Assembly: GCF_023073415.1 (NCBI RefSeq)
Contig: NZ_JADPJL010000012.1
Coordinates: 124,001-188,000, forward strand
Reading direction: 5' to 3'
DNA length: 64,000 nucleotides
DNA from: Bradyrhizobium sp. 190
Lineage (GTDB): Bacteria > Pseudomonadota > Alphaproteobacteria > Rhizobiales > Xanthobacteraceae
Shown in pieces: positions 44,259 through 53,199 of the stretch. The notes below the pieces were generated by a model. The model did not search any database. It was not told where the DNA came from and was given only the letters and a program-made list of their open reading frames with translations. The translations under genes were made by a program, and so were the position numbers. Numbering within the stretch: position 1 is the stretch's first letter; each line of letters starts with the position of its first letter.

Positions 44259-45407
44259 CTAGCTCGCCTTCGCCCCTCGCAAGAATTGCGCCAGCGACCA
44301 GCTCACCTCGTTAGCCTGCTCCTGCTGCACCCAGTGGCCCGCGCCATCGACGAGATGGCAGCCGATCATGCGCGTGCAGACCTTCTGCATGGCCTCGTAC
44401 ACGCCGGGGCGCTGATAGGTGCCCCAGTCCTGCTTGCCCGAGATGAAGGCAGAGCGCACGTCGATGGTGCGGCCCGACCACGTCTGCAATTCCGGCGTGA
44501 ACGTGCCCGCCGCGCCGCAGCGATACCATTGCAGGCCGCCCTGGAAACCGTTTCGCTCATACTCGGCGCTGTAGAAGGCAAGCTCGCTGTCCGGCAGCCA
44601 TTTGTTGGCAGCGATTTCGGCGGCCGACGGCATTTCTTCCGCCACGGTGGCGGCCATGTCCTTGGCGAGGTCCATCACGTAGTAAGTCGGCAGTTTCGCG
44701 ATTTCTTCCGCGCTCCAGGATTTGAGCGGATAGGGCGCGTTGGCTTTCCAGTCTGCGCTCTTGTGATGGTAATAGGCGCGCAGGAAATCATGTACGCCCT
44801 GCGGCGCGCGGTGCATGTCGGCGTTCGCCTCGCGTGTCGAATAGTACCACTGGTAGTGTTTTCGTGGGCGCGGCAGCGCCGCCAGGTCGCGATGAATGGG
44901 GTCTTCTGCCGCGGGTTTGGCCGGCCCGTCCACGGTGTTGAAGGGTAGCGCCGGCGGGCCGCCGAATGGCGCGCTCATCATGACGACCGAGCGAAACACG
45001 TCGGGCCGGATCAGCGCGCACCACGCGGCGACCGAAGAGCCAAAATCGTGTCCGATGACGGCGTCAACGCTGCGATAGCCGAACGCCGACACCAGCCCGA
45101 GCGCATCGCGCACCAGGTTGGTGAGCCGGAACGAGGCGAGATCGCCATCGTAATCCGGGTCCCATCCCGTGGTGCGGCCATAGCCGCGCTGGTCCGGCGC
45201 GATCACGTGATAGCCGGCTTCGGCGAGAACCGGCATCACCTTGCGCCAGGAGAAGGCCAGTTCCGGAAAGCCGTGCAGCAGCAGCACGCACGGCCGGCCG
45301 CGCGTCTCGAAGCCGGCTTCGAGCACGTGCATGCGCAGGCCGTTGATGTTGTCGACGTAGCGGGAGCGGATAGAGGCGGGGAGCGGGATATCGGGGAGGG
45401 TGGTCAT
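44259..45407 (-). CDS. Alpha/beta hydrolase, epoxide hydrolase-like
   Basis: 382 residues with HGFPELAFSWR (oxyanion region), nucleophile Asp in IGHDFGSSVAAW and catalytic His in GAGHWVQQEQAN. The nucleophilic Asp instead of Ser is characteristic of epoxide hydrolases and haloalkane dehalogenases. The cap region contains candidate tyrosines (HYQWYYSTREAN). It would open an epoxide to a diol in the cytoplasm, since no signal peptide is seen. It sits in the minus-strand run with amidase, CoA ligase and thiolase genes. Confidence 0.84.
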   Translation of the reverse strand: MTTLPDIPLPASIRSRYVDNINGLRMHVLEAGFETRGRPCVLLLHGFPELAFSWRKVMPVLAEAGYHVIAPDQRGYGRTTGWDPDYDGDLASFRLTNLVRDALGLVSAFGYRSVDAVIGHDFGSSVAAWCALIRPDVFRSVVMMSAPFGGPPALPFNTVDGPAKPAAEDPIHRDLAALPRPRKHYQWYYSTREANADMHRAPQGVHDFLRAYYHHKSADWKANAPYPLKSWSAEEIAKLPTYYVMDLAKDMAATVAEEMPSAAEIAANKWLPDSELAFYSAEYERNGFQGGLQWYRCGAAGTFTPELQTWSGRTIDVRSAFISGKQDWGTYQRPGVYEAMQKVCTRMIGCHLVDGAGHWVQQEQANEVSWSLAQFLRGAKAS

Positions 45408-45417
45408 TGTTCGCGCC

Positions 45418-45571
45418 CTTCTTTCCCTTTCCCCTTGTGGGAGAGGGTGGATCGAATGAGCATTAGCTCATTCGAGACGGGTGAGGGGTCTGTCTCCGCG
45501 GATAGAGACCCCTCATCCGCCTTCCCTGCGGGAAGGCACCTTCTCCCACAAGGGGAGAAGGGAAGGAAGGA
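45418..45571. repeat. Family 3 intergenic repeat
   Basis: Second copy of the element at 11772: CCCCTTGTGGGAGAGGGTGG at one end, CCTTCTCCCACAAGGGGAG at the other, with the shared ATTCGAGACGGGTGAGGGG core. Confidence 0.88.
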
Positions 45572-45591
45572 CGAAAACATTTGCGGCATTC

Positions 45592-45678
45592 CGTAGGGTG
45601 GGCAAAGCGCAGCGTGCCCACCATTCTTTGCGCGGATCAAATGGTGGGCACGGCGCTTTGCGCCTTTGCCACCCTACG
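45592..45678. repeat. Family 1 palindromic repeat
   Basis: CGTAGGGTGGGCAAAGCGCA left end and CCTTTGCCACCCTACG right end (one C lost). It directly follows the family 3 copy and abuts the CoA ligase stop. Confidence 0.9.
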
Positions 45679-45680
45679 AT

Positions 45681-47222
45681 TCATGCGTTCGTCGCGGGCT
45701 TCGGCCAGTATTTGTCCCGCAGATGCCGCTTCACCAGCTTGCCGGTCGGCGTCCGCGGCAACTCCGCTTCGAAGTCGATGCTCTTAGGGCATTTGATCGG
45801 CGACAGATGCTTGCGGCAGAACACGATCAGTTCGGCCTCGAGCTCCTTGCCGGCCTTGGACATGTCGTGCGGCTGTACCACGGCCTTGACCTCTTCGCCC
45901 ATCTCCTCGTTCGGCACGCCGAACACCGCGACGTCGGAGACGGCGGGATGGGTGATCAGGACGTCCTCGGTCTCCTGCGGGTAGATGTTCACGCCGCCTG
46001 AGATGATCATGTAGCTCTTGCGGTCGGTGAGATAGAGAAAGTCTTCCGCGTCGAGGTAGCCGACGTCGCCGAGTGTCGACCAGCCTTTTTCATTGTAGGC
46101 CTTCTTCGTCTTCTCCGGATCGTTGTGATAGGCGAAGGCAGGCGCATCGGCGAAATAGACTGTGCCGATCTCGCCCACGGGCCGCTCCTCGTCGTTCTCG
46201 TCCAAAATCTTGACCTTGCCGACCACGGCGCGGCCGACGGTGCCGCGGTGGGTCAGCCATTGCTGCGAGGTCGAGACGGTGACGCCGTTGCCTTCGGAGC
46301 CGGCGTAATACTCGATCAGGATCGGTCCCCACCATTCGATCATTTTTGCCTTCACGTCGACCGGGCAGGGCGCGGCGGCGTGGATGGCGCCTTTCAGCGA
46401 GGAGACGTTGTAGCGCGTGCGCACCTCGTCCGGCAGCTTCAGCATGCGTACGAACATGGTCGGCACCAGTTGCGACTGCGTAACCCCGTATTTCTCGACC
46501 AGCTTCAGAAATTCCTCGGCGTCGAAATGCTCCATGATGATAGAGGTACCGCCGAGCGTGATCGCCATCATGTTGAAGCGCAGTGGAGCCGCGTGATAGA
46601 GCGGCGCCGGCGACAGGTAGATGCTGTCGGACGACATGCCGCACATGTCGGCGCAGAGAATTCTCAGGAGCGGGTTCGGCACATCGATCGCCTTGCCCTC
46701 GAACTCCTTCTTGATGCCCTTGGGCCGCCCGGTGGTGCCGGAGGAATAGAGCATGTCGTAGCCCGCCACTTCATCTGATATCGGCGTCGTCGGCTGTGCG
46801 GCGGCTTCCTTGTCATAGGAACGGAAGTAGGGCTCGGGCTCGTCCATCATGTAGAGCAGCGGTCCACCCGGCTGACCGACGAGGGCCCTGACCTGTTCGG
46901 CGCATTTCGGCGTGGTGATGAAGACTTTTGCGCCGCAATCCCTGACGATGTAGGCGATCTCGTCCTGCGTCAGATAGCGGCTGATCGCAGTGAAATAGAG
47001 CCCTGCGCGCTGCGCCGCCCAGCAAATTTCCATGAACGCCAGGCGATTTTCCATCAGGAACGCGATGTGGTCGCCGGCCTTCAGGCCGAGCGAGCGGAAC
47101 AGTTGCGCGCCCTGATTCGAGAGCTCGTCGAGTTCGCGATAGGTGATCGCCTTGCCGGTCGCCGCCATCTGGTAGGCGATCTTGTTCGGGTAGGTGCGGG
47201 CGTGGACGGAGGGGTGGGTCAC
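45681..47222 (-). CDS. AMP-dependent acyl-CoA ligase
   Basis: 513 residues from a GTG at 47222. Adenylate-forming motifs in order: P-loop MLYSSGTTGRPKGIKK, YYAGSEGNG (A5-type), GDVGYLDAEDFLYLTDRKSY, and the C-terminal lysine region LPRTPTGKLVKR. It activates a carboxylic acid to its CoA thioester with ATP. It is 184 bases from the thiolase gene on the same strand, separated by a family 2 repeat. The acid could be fatty, aromatic or cyclic. Confidence 0.9.
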   Translation of the reverse strand: MTHPSVHARTYPNKIAYQMAATGKAITYRELDELSNQGAQLFRSLGLKAGDHIAFLMENRLAFMEICWAAQRAGLYFTAISRYLTQDEIAYIVRDCGAKVFITTPKCAEQVRALVGQPGGPLLYMMDEPEPYFRSYDKEAAAQPTTPISDEVAGYDMLYSSGTTGRPKGIKKEFEGKAIDVPNPLLRILCADMCGMSSDSIYLSPAPLYHAAPLRFNMMAITLGGTSIIMEHFDAEEFLKLVEKYGVTQSQLVPTMFVRMLKLPDEVRTRYNVSSLKGAIHAAAPCPVDVKAKMIEWWGPILIEYYAGSEGNGVTVSTSQQWLTHRGTVGRAVVGKVKILDENDEERPVGEIGTVYFADAPAFAYHNDPEKTKKAYNEKGWSTLGDVGYLDAEDFLYLTDRKSYMIISGGVNIYPQETEDVLITHPAVSDVAVFGVPNEEMGEEVKAVVQPHDMSKAGKELEAELIVFCRKHLSPIKCPKSIDFEAELPRTPTGKLVKRHLRDKYWPKPATNA

Positions 47223-47250
47223 AAACGTTACCTCTGGTCTTCATTATCTT

Positions 47251-47373
47251 CGTCGTCCCTGCGAACGCAGGGACCCATAACCACCGATGTGAGTTTTTGA
47301 AACGAGCTGGAGCACCAGCTCTGCCAACCATAAACATTTGTGGTTATGGGTCCCGGCTCAAGGCCGGGACGAC
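47251..47373. repeat. Family 2 palindromic repeat
   Basis: CGTCGTCCCTGCGAACGCAG at the left and GGGTCCCGGCTCAAGGCCGG at the right. The right arm is a CGGCTCAAGGCCGG variant of the usual CTGCG hairpin. Confidence 0.85.
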
Positions 47374-47406
47374 ACCTTTTGCTATCGCAACGACTGCAGA
47401 CGCTTC

Positions 47407-48579
47407 TTACAGCCGCTCCACAATCGTCACATTCGCCATGCCGCCGCCTTCGCACATGGTCTGCAGGCCGTAACGCTTGTTGTTCTGCCTGAGTGCGTTG
47501 ACCAGCGTGGTCATCAGCTTGGTGCCGGAGCCGCCAAGGGGATGGCCGAGCGCAATGGCGCCACCATTGACGTTGAGCCTTTCAGGATCGGCGCCCGTCG
47601 TCTTCAGCCACGCCACCGGCACGGCGGCGAACGCTTCGTTGACCTCGAACAGGTCGATGTCGTTGATCGACATCCCGGCCTTCTCCAGCGCCCGCTTGGT
47701 GGCGTGCAGCGGGGCATCCAGCATGATCACGGGATCGCCGCCCATCATGGTCATGTGATGGATGCGCGCCAGCGGCTTGACGCCGAGCGACTTCAGGCCG
47801 CGTTCGTTGACCACCATGACGCCGGAAGCGCCGTCGCAGATCTGGCTGGCGCTGGCCGCCGTATGCTTGCCGTTCTCGGCGATCAGCTTGACGCCCTTGA
47901 TGCCGTCGAGACTGGCGTCGAAGCGGATGCCTTCGTCGATATGGTGGGTATCGGTCGAGTTGTCGGCGCGGGTGATCTGCAGCGGAACGATCTCGTCCTT
48001 GAATTTGCCCGCCTGGGTCGCGGCAATCGCGCGCTGATGGCTCTCATAGGAATAGGTGTCGAGCTGGTCCTTGGAGAGCCCGTATTTCTCGGCCATCATT
48101 TCCGCGCCGGTGAACTGGCTGAACACGATGTTCGGATATTTCTGCTCGAGGCCCGGGCTCTTGTAGTGACCGAAGCCGTTCTTGGCCGGCAGCGACGAGG
48201 CAAGGCCCATCGGCACCCGCGTCATCGATTCCACGCCGGCGGCGATCACGATGTCCATCGAGCCGGCCATCACGGCTTGCGCGGCGAAATGCAGCGCCTG
48301 CTGCGACGAGCCGCACTGGCGGTCGACCGAGGTGGCAGGCACGCTCTCGGGAAGTTTTGAGGCCATCACCGCGTTGCGGGCGATGTTGTTGGATTGCTCG
48401 CCGGCCTGCATCACGCAGCCCATGATGACGTCTTCGATCTGGGCGGGATCGACCTTGGTGCGATCGACCAGCGAATTCAGCACGGAAGCGGCGAGATCGG
48501 CCGGGTGCCAGCCTGCGAGACGTCCGCCCTTGCGGCCACCCGCGGTCCGAGCGGTGGCGACGATATAGGCCTCGGCCAT
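47407..48579 (-). CDS. Thiolase (acetyl-CoA C-acyltransferase)
   Basis: 390 residues with all thiolase residues: the acylated Cys in DRQCGSSQQALHFAA near 89, the His in GGAIALGHPLGGSG near 348, and the second Cys in MCEGGGMANVTIVE near 378. It cleaves a 3-ketoacyl-CoA with CoA, the last step of a beta-oxidation-type cycle. It is divergent from the TetR gene, with a candidate operator in the shared gap. Confidence 0.93.
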   Translation of the reverse strand: MAEAYIVATARTAGGRKGGRLAGWHPADLAASVLNSLVDRTKVDPAQIEDVIMGCVMQAGEQSNNIARNAVMASKLPESVPATSVDRQCGSSQQALHFAAQAVMAGSMDIVIAAGVESMTRVPMGLASSLPAKNGFGHYKSPGLEQKYPNIVFSQFTGAEMMAEKYGLSKDQLDTYSYESHQRAIAATQAGKFKDEIVPLQITRADNSTDTHHIDEGIRFDASLDGIKGVKLIAENGKHTAASASQICDGASGVMVVNERGLKSLGVKPLARIHHMTMMGGDPVIMLDAPLHATKRALEKAGMSINDIDLFEVNEAFAAVPVAWLKTTGADPERLNVNGGAIALGHPLGGSGTKLMTTLVNALRQNNKRYGLQTMCEGGGMANVTIVERL

Positions 48580-48651
48580 GTCTGTTCTCCCTGATTTGTT
48601 CTGATGGGTGTTTTGAAAGATGGGCTGGATTTAAGGGGCGCTCCGGGATTT

Positions 48652-48671
48652 AGTCAATCAATCAATTAACT
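48652..48671. promoter_or_regulatory. Candidate TetR operator
   Basis: AGTCAATCAATCAATTAACT matches its own reverse complement at 14 of 20 positions and contains TCAA repeats. It is A/T-rich in a G/C-rich gap between the divergent thiolase and TetR genes, as expected for an autoregulated repressor. Confidence 0.55.
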
Positions 48672-48728
48672 CTTGAGTGCAGCCGCGGCATGCGCTTATG
48701 TGCGGCCCGGATTTCCGGCAGGCAGGGA

Positions 48729-49394
48729 ATGGGATCGCCCTTGAATACCAGCGTACCGACCAGGCTTCCGGGCGGTAAGAACGGCACCGCCGAGAAGCTG
48801 CTTGTCGCGGCGAGCGAGCTGATGATCGAGCGCGCCTCGATCGAGGTCTCGCTGTCGGACATCGCGCAGAAGTCGGGCGTCAACGCTGCACTGGTGAAAT
48901 ACCATTTCGGCAACAAGGACGGGCTGTTGCTGGCGCTTCTGGCGCGCGACGCCGCGACCGAGATGTCGGGGCTCGAATATCTGATCAGCCAGCCGATCTC
49001 GCCGACTGCAAAACTCAAGCTGCATATCGGCGGCATCATCCGCGCCTATTATCAGTTCCCGTATATGAACCGGCTGATCCATTACCTGCTGCATGAAAGC
49101 AGCGCGGAAGCGGCCGACGAGGTGTCGAAGTTTTTCGTGGCGCCGCTCTTGGATTTCCAGCGGCGGCTGCTTGCGGAGGGCATCAAGGCCGGCGAATTCC
49201 GCAACATAGATCCGGTGATGTTCTACACCAGCCTGGTTGGCGCCTGCGATCACCTGTTCTTCGGCCGCCACGCGATGTCGCGGGCGACCGGTGTCGGCCC
49301 GGTCACCGATGAAGTCTGCCGCGAATACATCAAGCATATGGAAGCGCTGATCTGCGGCGGCATGTTGAACGGGAAAGGTGCCGCCGCCGGATAA
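48729..49394 (+). CDS. TetR-family transcriptional regulator
   Basis: 221 residues from the ATG at 48729; an ATG at 48690 would add 13 residues, and neither has a strong ribosome site. The helix-turn-helix is IEVSLSDIAQKSGVNAALVK followed by YHFGNKDGLL near residues 35-65. The ligand domain contains PYMNRLIHYLLHESS. It is likely a repressor of acyl-CoA catabolic genes that responds to an acyl-CoA. It is divergent from the thiolase and upstream of the SDR gene. Confidence 0.88.
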   Translation: MGSPLNTSVPTRLPGGKNGTAEKLLVAASELMIERASIEVSLSDIAQKSGVNAALVKYHFGNKDGLLLALLARDAATEMSGLEYLISQPISPTAKLKLHIGGIIRAYYQFPYMNRLIHYLLHESSAEAADEVSKFFVAPLLDFQRRLLAEGIKAGEFRNIDPVMFYTSLVGACDHLFFGRHAMSRATGVGPVTDEVCREYIKHMEALICGGMLNGKGAAAG

Positions 49395-49456
49395 CGATCG
49401 CGACACTCAGTAGTCTACGAATCCAGAGAAGAAACTCCCAAGGAAAGGTTGTTACC

Positions 49457-50215
49457 ATGCAGTTGCAAGACGTAGCCGTTCTCATCACCGGCGGTGGCTC
49501 CGGCCTCGGTGCCGCCACCGCCCGCGCTATGGCCGCCAAGGGCGCCAAAATCGGCGTGATCGACCAGAACAAGGAAAACGCCGAGAAGGTCGCCGCCGAA
49601 GTGAAGGGCGTTGCGCTCCACGCCGACGTCACGGACGAAGAGGCGATCAAGGCGGCGATCGCCAAGGCCGAAGCCGCGCACGGCATCGCGCGCGTCCTGA
49701 TGAACTGCGCCGGCATCGGCGGCTCGCAGCGCACCGTCGGCAAGGACGGCGTCTATCCGCTGGCAAAGTTCGTCCGCATCATCAACGTCAATCTGATCGG
49801 CACCTTCAACGTGCTGCGCCTGTTCGCCGAGCGGCTCGCCACTGCGCCGACGATCGGTGAAGAGCGCGGCGTTGCCATCAACACCGCCTCCGTCGCGGCC
49901 TATGAAGGCCAGATCGGCCAGATCGCCTATTCTGCGTCGAAGGGCGGCGTCGTCGGCCTCACGCTGCCGGCCGCGCGCGACCTCGCCAGCCTGAAGATCC
50001 GCGTCAACACCATCGCGCCCGGCCTGTTCCTGACGCCGCTGCTGATGGGCCTGAACGAAGAGGCCCGCAAGAGCCTCGGCGCCCAGGTGCCGCATCCGGC
50101 CCGCCTCGGCGATGCTTCGGAGTACGGCAATCTCGCGGTCCACATCGTCGAGAACCCGATGCTCAACGGCGAGACCATCCGTCTCGACGGTGCCATCCGC
50201 ATGGCGCCAAGGTAG
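49457..50215 (+). CDS. SDR dehydrogenase, 3-hydroxyacyl-CoA type
   Basis: 252 residues. The NAD-binding motif VLITGGGSGLGAATARAMAA is near residue 8, acidic D in KIGVIDQNKE favours NAD, and catalytic YSASKGG lies near 159. The style matches type II 3-hydroxyacyl-CoA dehydrogenases (HSD10-like), including VNLIGTFNVLRLFAERLA. It would oxidise a 3-hydroxyacyl-CoA to the ketoacyl-CoA used by the thiolase. Confidence 0.9.
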   Translation: MQLQDVAVLITGGGSGLGAATARAMAAKGAKIGVIDQNKENAEKVAAEVKGVALHADVTDEEAIKAAIAKAEAAHGIARVLMNCAGIGGSQRTVGKDGVYPLAKFVRIINVNLIGTFNVLRLFAERLATAPTIGEERGVAINTASVAAYEGQIGQIAYSASKGGVVGLTLPAARDLASLKIRVNTIAPGLFLTPLLMGLNEEARKSLGAQVPHPARLGDASEYGNLAVHIVENPMLNGETIRLDGAIRMAPR

Positions 50216-50226
50216 GCACGCCCCAT

Positions 50227-50356
50227 CGTCGTCCCCGCGAACGCGGGGACCCATACTCCGCGGCGGTTCTTGTTGCAGAAGGTCTCTGCCACCATGCCTC
50301 ATCGATACGACACGGCGTATGGGTCCCGGCTCGCGCTTCGCTTGGCCGGGACGACG
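50227..50356. repeat. Family 2 palindromic repeat
   Basis: GTCGTCCCCGCGAACGCGGG left end; the right end carries ACGGCGTATGGGTCCCGGC and GGCCGGGACGACG. It lies between the SDR and enoyl-CoA hydratase genes. Confidence 0.88.
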
Positions 50357-50373
50357 ATGGATAGGAGATCCGC

Positions 50374-51180
50374 GTGACTCAACCGTTGCTGATCGAACAT
50401 CACGACGGGGTCGACCGGGTCACACTCAATCGCCCGGACGCCCTCAACGCGCTCGATCCCAGTCTCATCGATGCACTCAACGCCTATTTCGAAGGCCTGC
50501 AGCGCAATCGTTCGACCCGAGTCGTGGTGCTGAAGGGCGCGGGCGCATCGTTCTGCGCCGGGCTCGACCTCAAACACGCAATGAAGCGCCGCGCCGGGCA
50601 GCAGGAGCCGCCCGGCGTGACCGAGTCGCTCGACTCGCAACGCCGCATTGCCGACATCGTGATGCTGATGCGGCGCTGCCCGCAGCCGATCATCGCGCTG
50701 ATCCAGGGCGCCGCAGCCGGCGGCGGTTTTGCGCTGGCGCTCGCCGCGGATATCCGCATCGCCACCAAATCGGCGCGGATGAACTGCGCCTTTATCAAGC
50801 TCGGGCTCGGCGGCTGCGACATCGGCACCTCCTATTTCCTGCCACGCCTGGTTGGCGTCTCCGTCGCCTCCGAACTGATCCTGACCGGCCGTTTCATCGG
50901 CGCCGAACGTGCGCTCGCGGTGGGCCTCGTCTCCGAGGTCGTCGAGGAAGGCGGGCTTGACGCGGCGGCCGAGCCTTATGTCGATGCGATGATGACGGCC
51001 TCGCCGGTGGGGCTGCGGCTATCCAAGGAATGCCTCAATATGAGCGTCGACGCCGGCTCGATCGAGGCCGTGATCGCGATGGAGGACCGCAATCAGGTCC
51101 TGTGCAGCCGCTCCGAAGAATTCAACGAAGGCATCAGGGCCTTTCTTGAAAAACGAAAGCCTGTCTATATCAAGCGATGA
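50374..51180 (+). CDS. Enoyl-CoA hydratase
   Basis: 268 residues from a GTG at 50374, with AGGAG 8 bases upstream. Crotonase features: HHDGVDRVTLNRPDALNALD, GAGASFCAGLDLKHAMKR and IQGAAAGGGFALALAADIRI. It hydrates an enoyl-CoA in the same pathway as the preceding SDR. The C-terminus FLEKRKPVYIKR is typical. It is 40 bases from the next CoA synthetase gene. Confidence 0.9.
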   Translation: MTQPLLIEHHDGVDRVTLNRPDALNALDPSLIDALNAYFEGLQRNRSTRVVVLKGAGASFCAGLDLKHAMKRRAGQQEPPGVTESLDSQRRIADIVMLMRRCPQPIIALIQGAAAGGGFALALAADIRIATKSARMNCAFIKLGLGGCDIGTSYFLPRLVGVSVASELILTGRFIGAERALAVGLVSEVVEEGGLDAAAEPYVDAMMTASPVGLRLSKECLNMSVDAGSIEAVIAMEDRNQVLCSRSEEFNEGIRAFLEKRKPVYIKR

Positions 51181-51220
51181 CGACAAGAACCGCAAAGGAC
51201 TGAATTCCGGGAGACGCAAA

Positions 51221-53089
51221 ATGAGTGGGAGTGCTGCCGCAGTGCTGACCAAGCTGGCCTTTCGCAAGATCGAATGGCTGGCGCGCGACATCGCGGTCGA
51301 GCGTCGTCCTGATGGCGTCATCATTCTGAAATCGCGCATCCCGCTGCAGCCTTACGAGAAGCATATTCCGGCGTCGCTTGCGAAATGGGCGAAGCAGGCG
51401 CCCGAGCGCATCTGGCTGGCGCAACGTGGCGGCGCGGATCGGCAATGGCGGAAGGTCTCCTACGGCGAAGCCAAGCGCATCGTCGACGGGCTGACGCAGG
51501 GGCTTCTCAACTTCGGCCTCGAAGACCGCCCCGTTGCGATCCTGTCAGGCAATTCGATCGAGCATGCGCTGATGACGCAGGCCGCGATGCAGGCGCGCTC
51601 TCCCGCTGCCCCGGTGTCGCCGGCCTATTCGCTGATGAGCCAGGATCATCTCAAGCTCAAATATCTCTTCGACCTGATCAAGCCTGCGGTCGTGATGGTG
51701 CAGGATGGGCCGACCTTCGAGAAGGCGCTGAAGGCTCTCGATCTCTCCGGCGTCACCGTCGTGCATGTGTTGCGGGCCTGCGAGGGCATCAAGAGCGTGT
51801 CCTTTGCCGATCTCGCGGCCTCGCCGGTGACGAGCGCGGTCGAGGAGTCGATTGCGAAAATTACGCCGAAGACTGTCGGCAAGCTGCTGTTCACATCCGG
51901 ATCGACCGGCATGCCCAAGGCCGTCATCAACACGCAGGAAATGATGTGCGCCAATGCGGCGATGATGATGCAGGTGCGCCCGCGCGATCCGAACGGGCCG
52001 ATTGCGACCGTGCTGGACTGGATGCCGTGGAATCACACCATGGGCGGCAATGCCGCGTTCCATCCGATCCTTGTCGATGGCGGCACGCTATATATCGACG
52101 ACGGCCGGCCGATGCCTGGCCAGTTCGAAGAGACTATCCGTAATCTGCGCGAAGTGTCGCCGACCTATTATGCCAACGTGCCTGCCGGCTACGCGGCGCT
52201 TGCGGCTGCGATGGAGAAGGACGATGCGCTGTGCCGCAGCTTCTTCAAAAACCTCTCTATCATGGCCTATGGCGGCGCGCGGCTGCCTGACGATCTCTAC
52301 GACCGCATGCAGGCGCTGGCGGTGCGCACCACCGGCGAACGCATCGTGTTCTACACCGGCTGGGGCTCGACCGAGACCGCGCCGACCTCGACCGGAACCT
52401 ATTGGGATACGGAGCGCGTCGGCCTGATCGGCCTGCCGTTCCCCGGCGTCGAATTGAAGCTGGTGCCGTGCGGCTCGAAATACGAACTGCGCCTGCGCGG
52501 CATCAACGTCACGCCGGGTTATTTCGGCCAGCCCGATTTGACGACGAAGATGTTCGACGAGGAGGGGTTCTACTGCATCGGCGATGCCGGCGTGTTCGTC
52601 GATGAAAATGATCCGCTGCAGGGCATCATCTTCGCCGGCCGCGTGGTCGAGGACTTCAAGCTGACGACCGGCACCTTTGTGCATGTCGGCTCGCTGCGCA
52701 CGGATGCGATTGCAGCCGCGACGCCTGTGGTGCACGACGCGCTGGTGGCCGGGCAGGACCGGGAATTCATCGGGCTATTGGCCTGGCCTAATCTGCACGC
52801 TTGCCGGCAGATGGTCGGCAATTCCGATGCGACGTTTGAGGACGTGGTCAAGCATCCCGAAGTGATCGCCTGCGTGAAGCGCGGGCTGGAAGCGCATAAC
52901 GCATCCGCCACCGGCAGCAGCAAGCGGATTGCGCGGGCCATGCTGATGGCCGAGCCGCCCTCGATCGACGGCAACGAACTCACCGACAAGGGCTACATCA
53001 ACCAGCGCGCCGGCCTCGAGCGCCGCGCTGCGCTGGTGGAGAGGCTTTACGCCGATAAGCCGGGAGACGACGTAATCATTTTGAACTGA
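51221..53089 (+). CDS. Acyl-CoA synthetase, feruloyl-CoA synthase-like
   Basis: 622 residues from the ATG at 51221 (GGGAG upstream). Adenylate-forming motifs: KLLFTSGSTGMPKAVINTQE (P-loop), TGWGSTETAPTSTG and YCIGDAGVFVDENDP. The N-terminus SRIPLQPYEKHIPASLAKWA and WMPWNHTMGGNAAFH resemble feruloyl-CoA synthases more than fatty acid ligases. It probably activates an aromatic or ring-containing acid. The C-terminal DGNELTDKGYINQR replaces the usual PxTxTGKxxR loop. Confidence 0.85.
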   Translation: MSGSAAAVLTKLAFRKIEWLARDIAVERRPDGVIILKSRIPLQPYEKHIPASLAKWAKQAPERIWLAQRGGADRQWRKVSYGEAKRIVDGLTQGLLNFGLEDRPVAILSGNSIEHALMTQAAMQARSPAAPVSPAYSLMSQDHLKLKYLFDLIKPAVVMVQDGPTFEKALKALDLSGVTVVHVLRACEGIKSVSFADLAASPVTSAVEESIAKITPKTVGKLLFTSGSTGMPKAVINTQEMMCANAAMMMQVRPRDPNGPIATVLDWMPWNHTMGGNAAFHPILVDGGTLYIDDGRPMPGQFEETIRNLREVSPTYYANVPAGYAALAAAMEKDDALCRSFFKNLSIMAYGGARLPDDLYDRMQALAVRTTGERIVFYTGWGSTETAPTSTGTYWDTERVGLIGLPFPGVELKLVPCGSKYELRLRGINVTPGYFGQPDLTTKMFDEEGFYCIGDAGVFVDENDPLQGIIFAGRVVEDFKLTTGTFVHVGSLRTDAIAAATPVVHDALVAGQDREFIGLLAWPNLHACRQMVGNSDATFEDVVKHPEVIACVKRGLEAHNASATGSSKRIARAMLMAEPPSIDGNELTDKGYINQRAGLERRAALVERLYADKPGDDVIILN

Positions 53090-53090
53090 C

Positions 53091-53172
53091 CGTAGGATGG
53101 GTAGAGCGCAGCGAAACCCATCACTCGCAACCAAACAAAGGATGGGTATCGCTTCGCTCCACCCATCCTACG
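53091..53172. repeat. Family 1b palindromic repeat
   Basis: CGTAGGATGGGTAGAGCG left end and CTCCACCCATCCTACG right end; same subtype as the copy at 31109. Confidence 0.88.
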
Positions 53173-53199
53173 AGCCACCATCAACCCGAGTAACACGCC

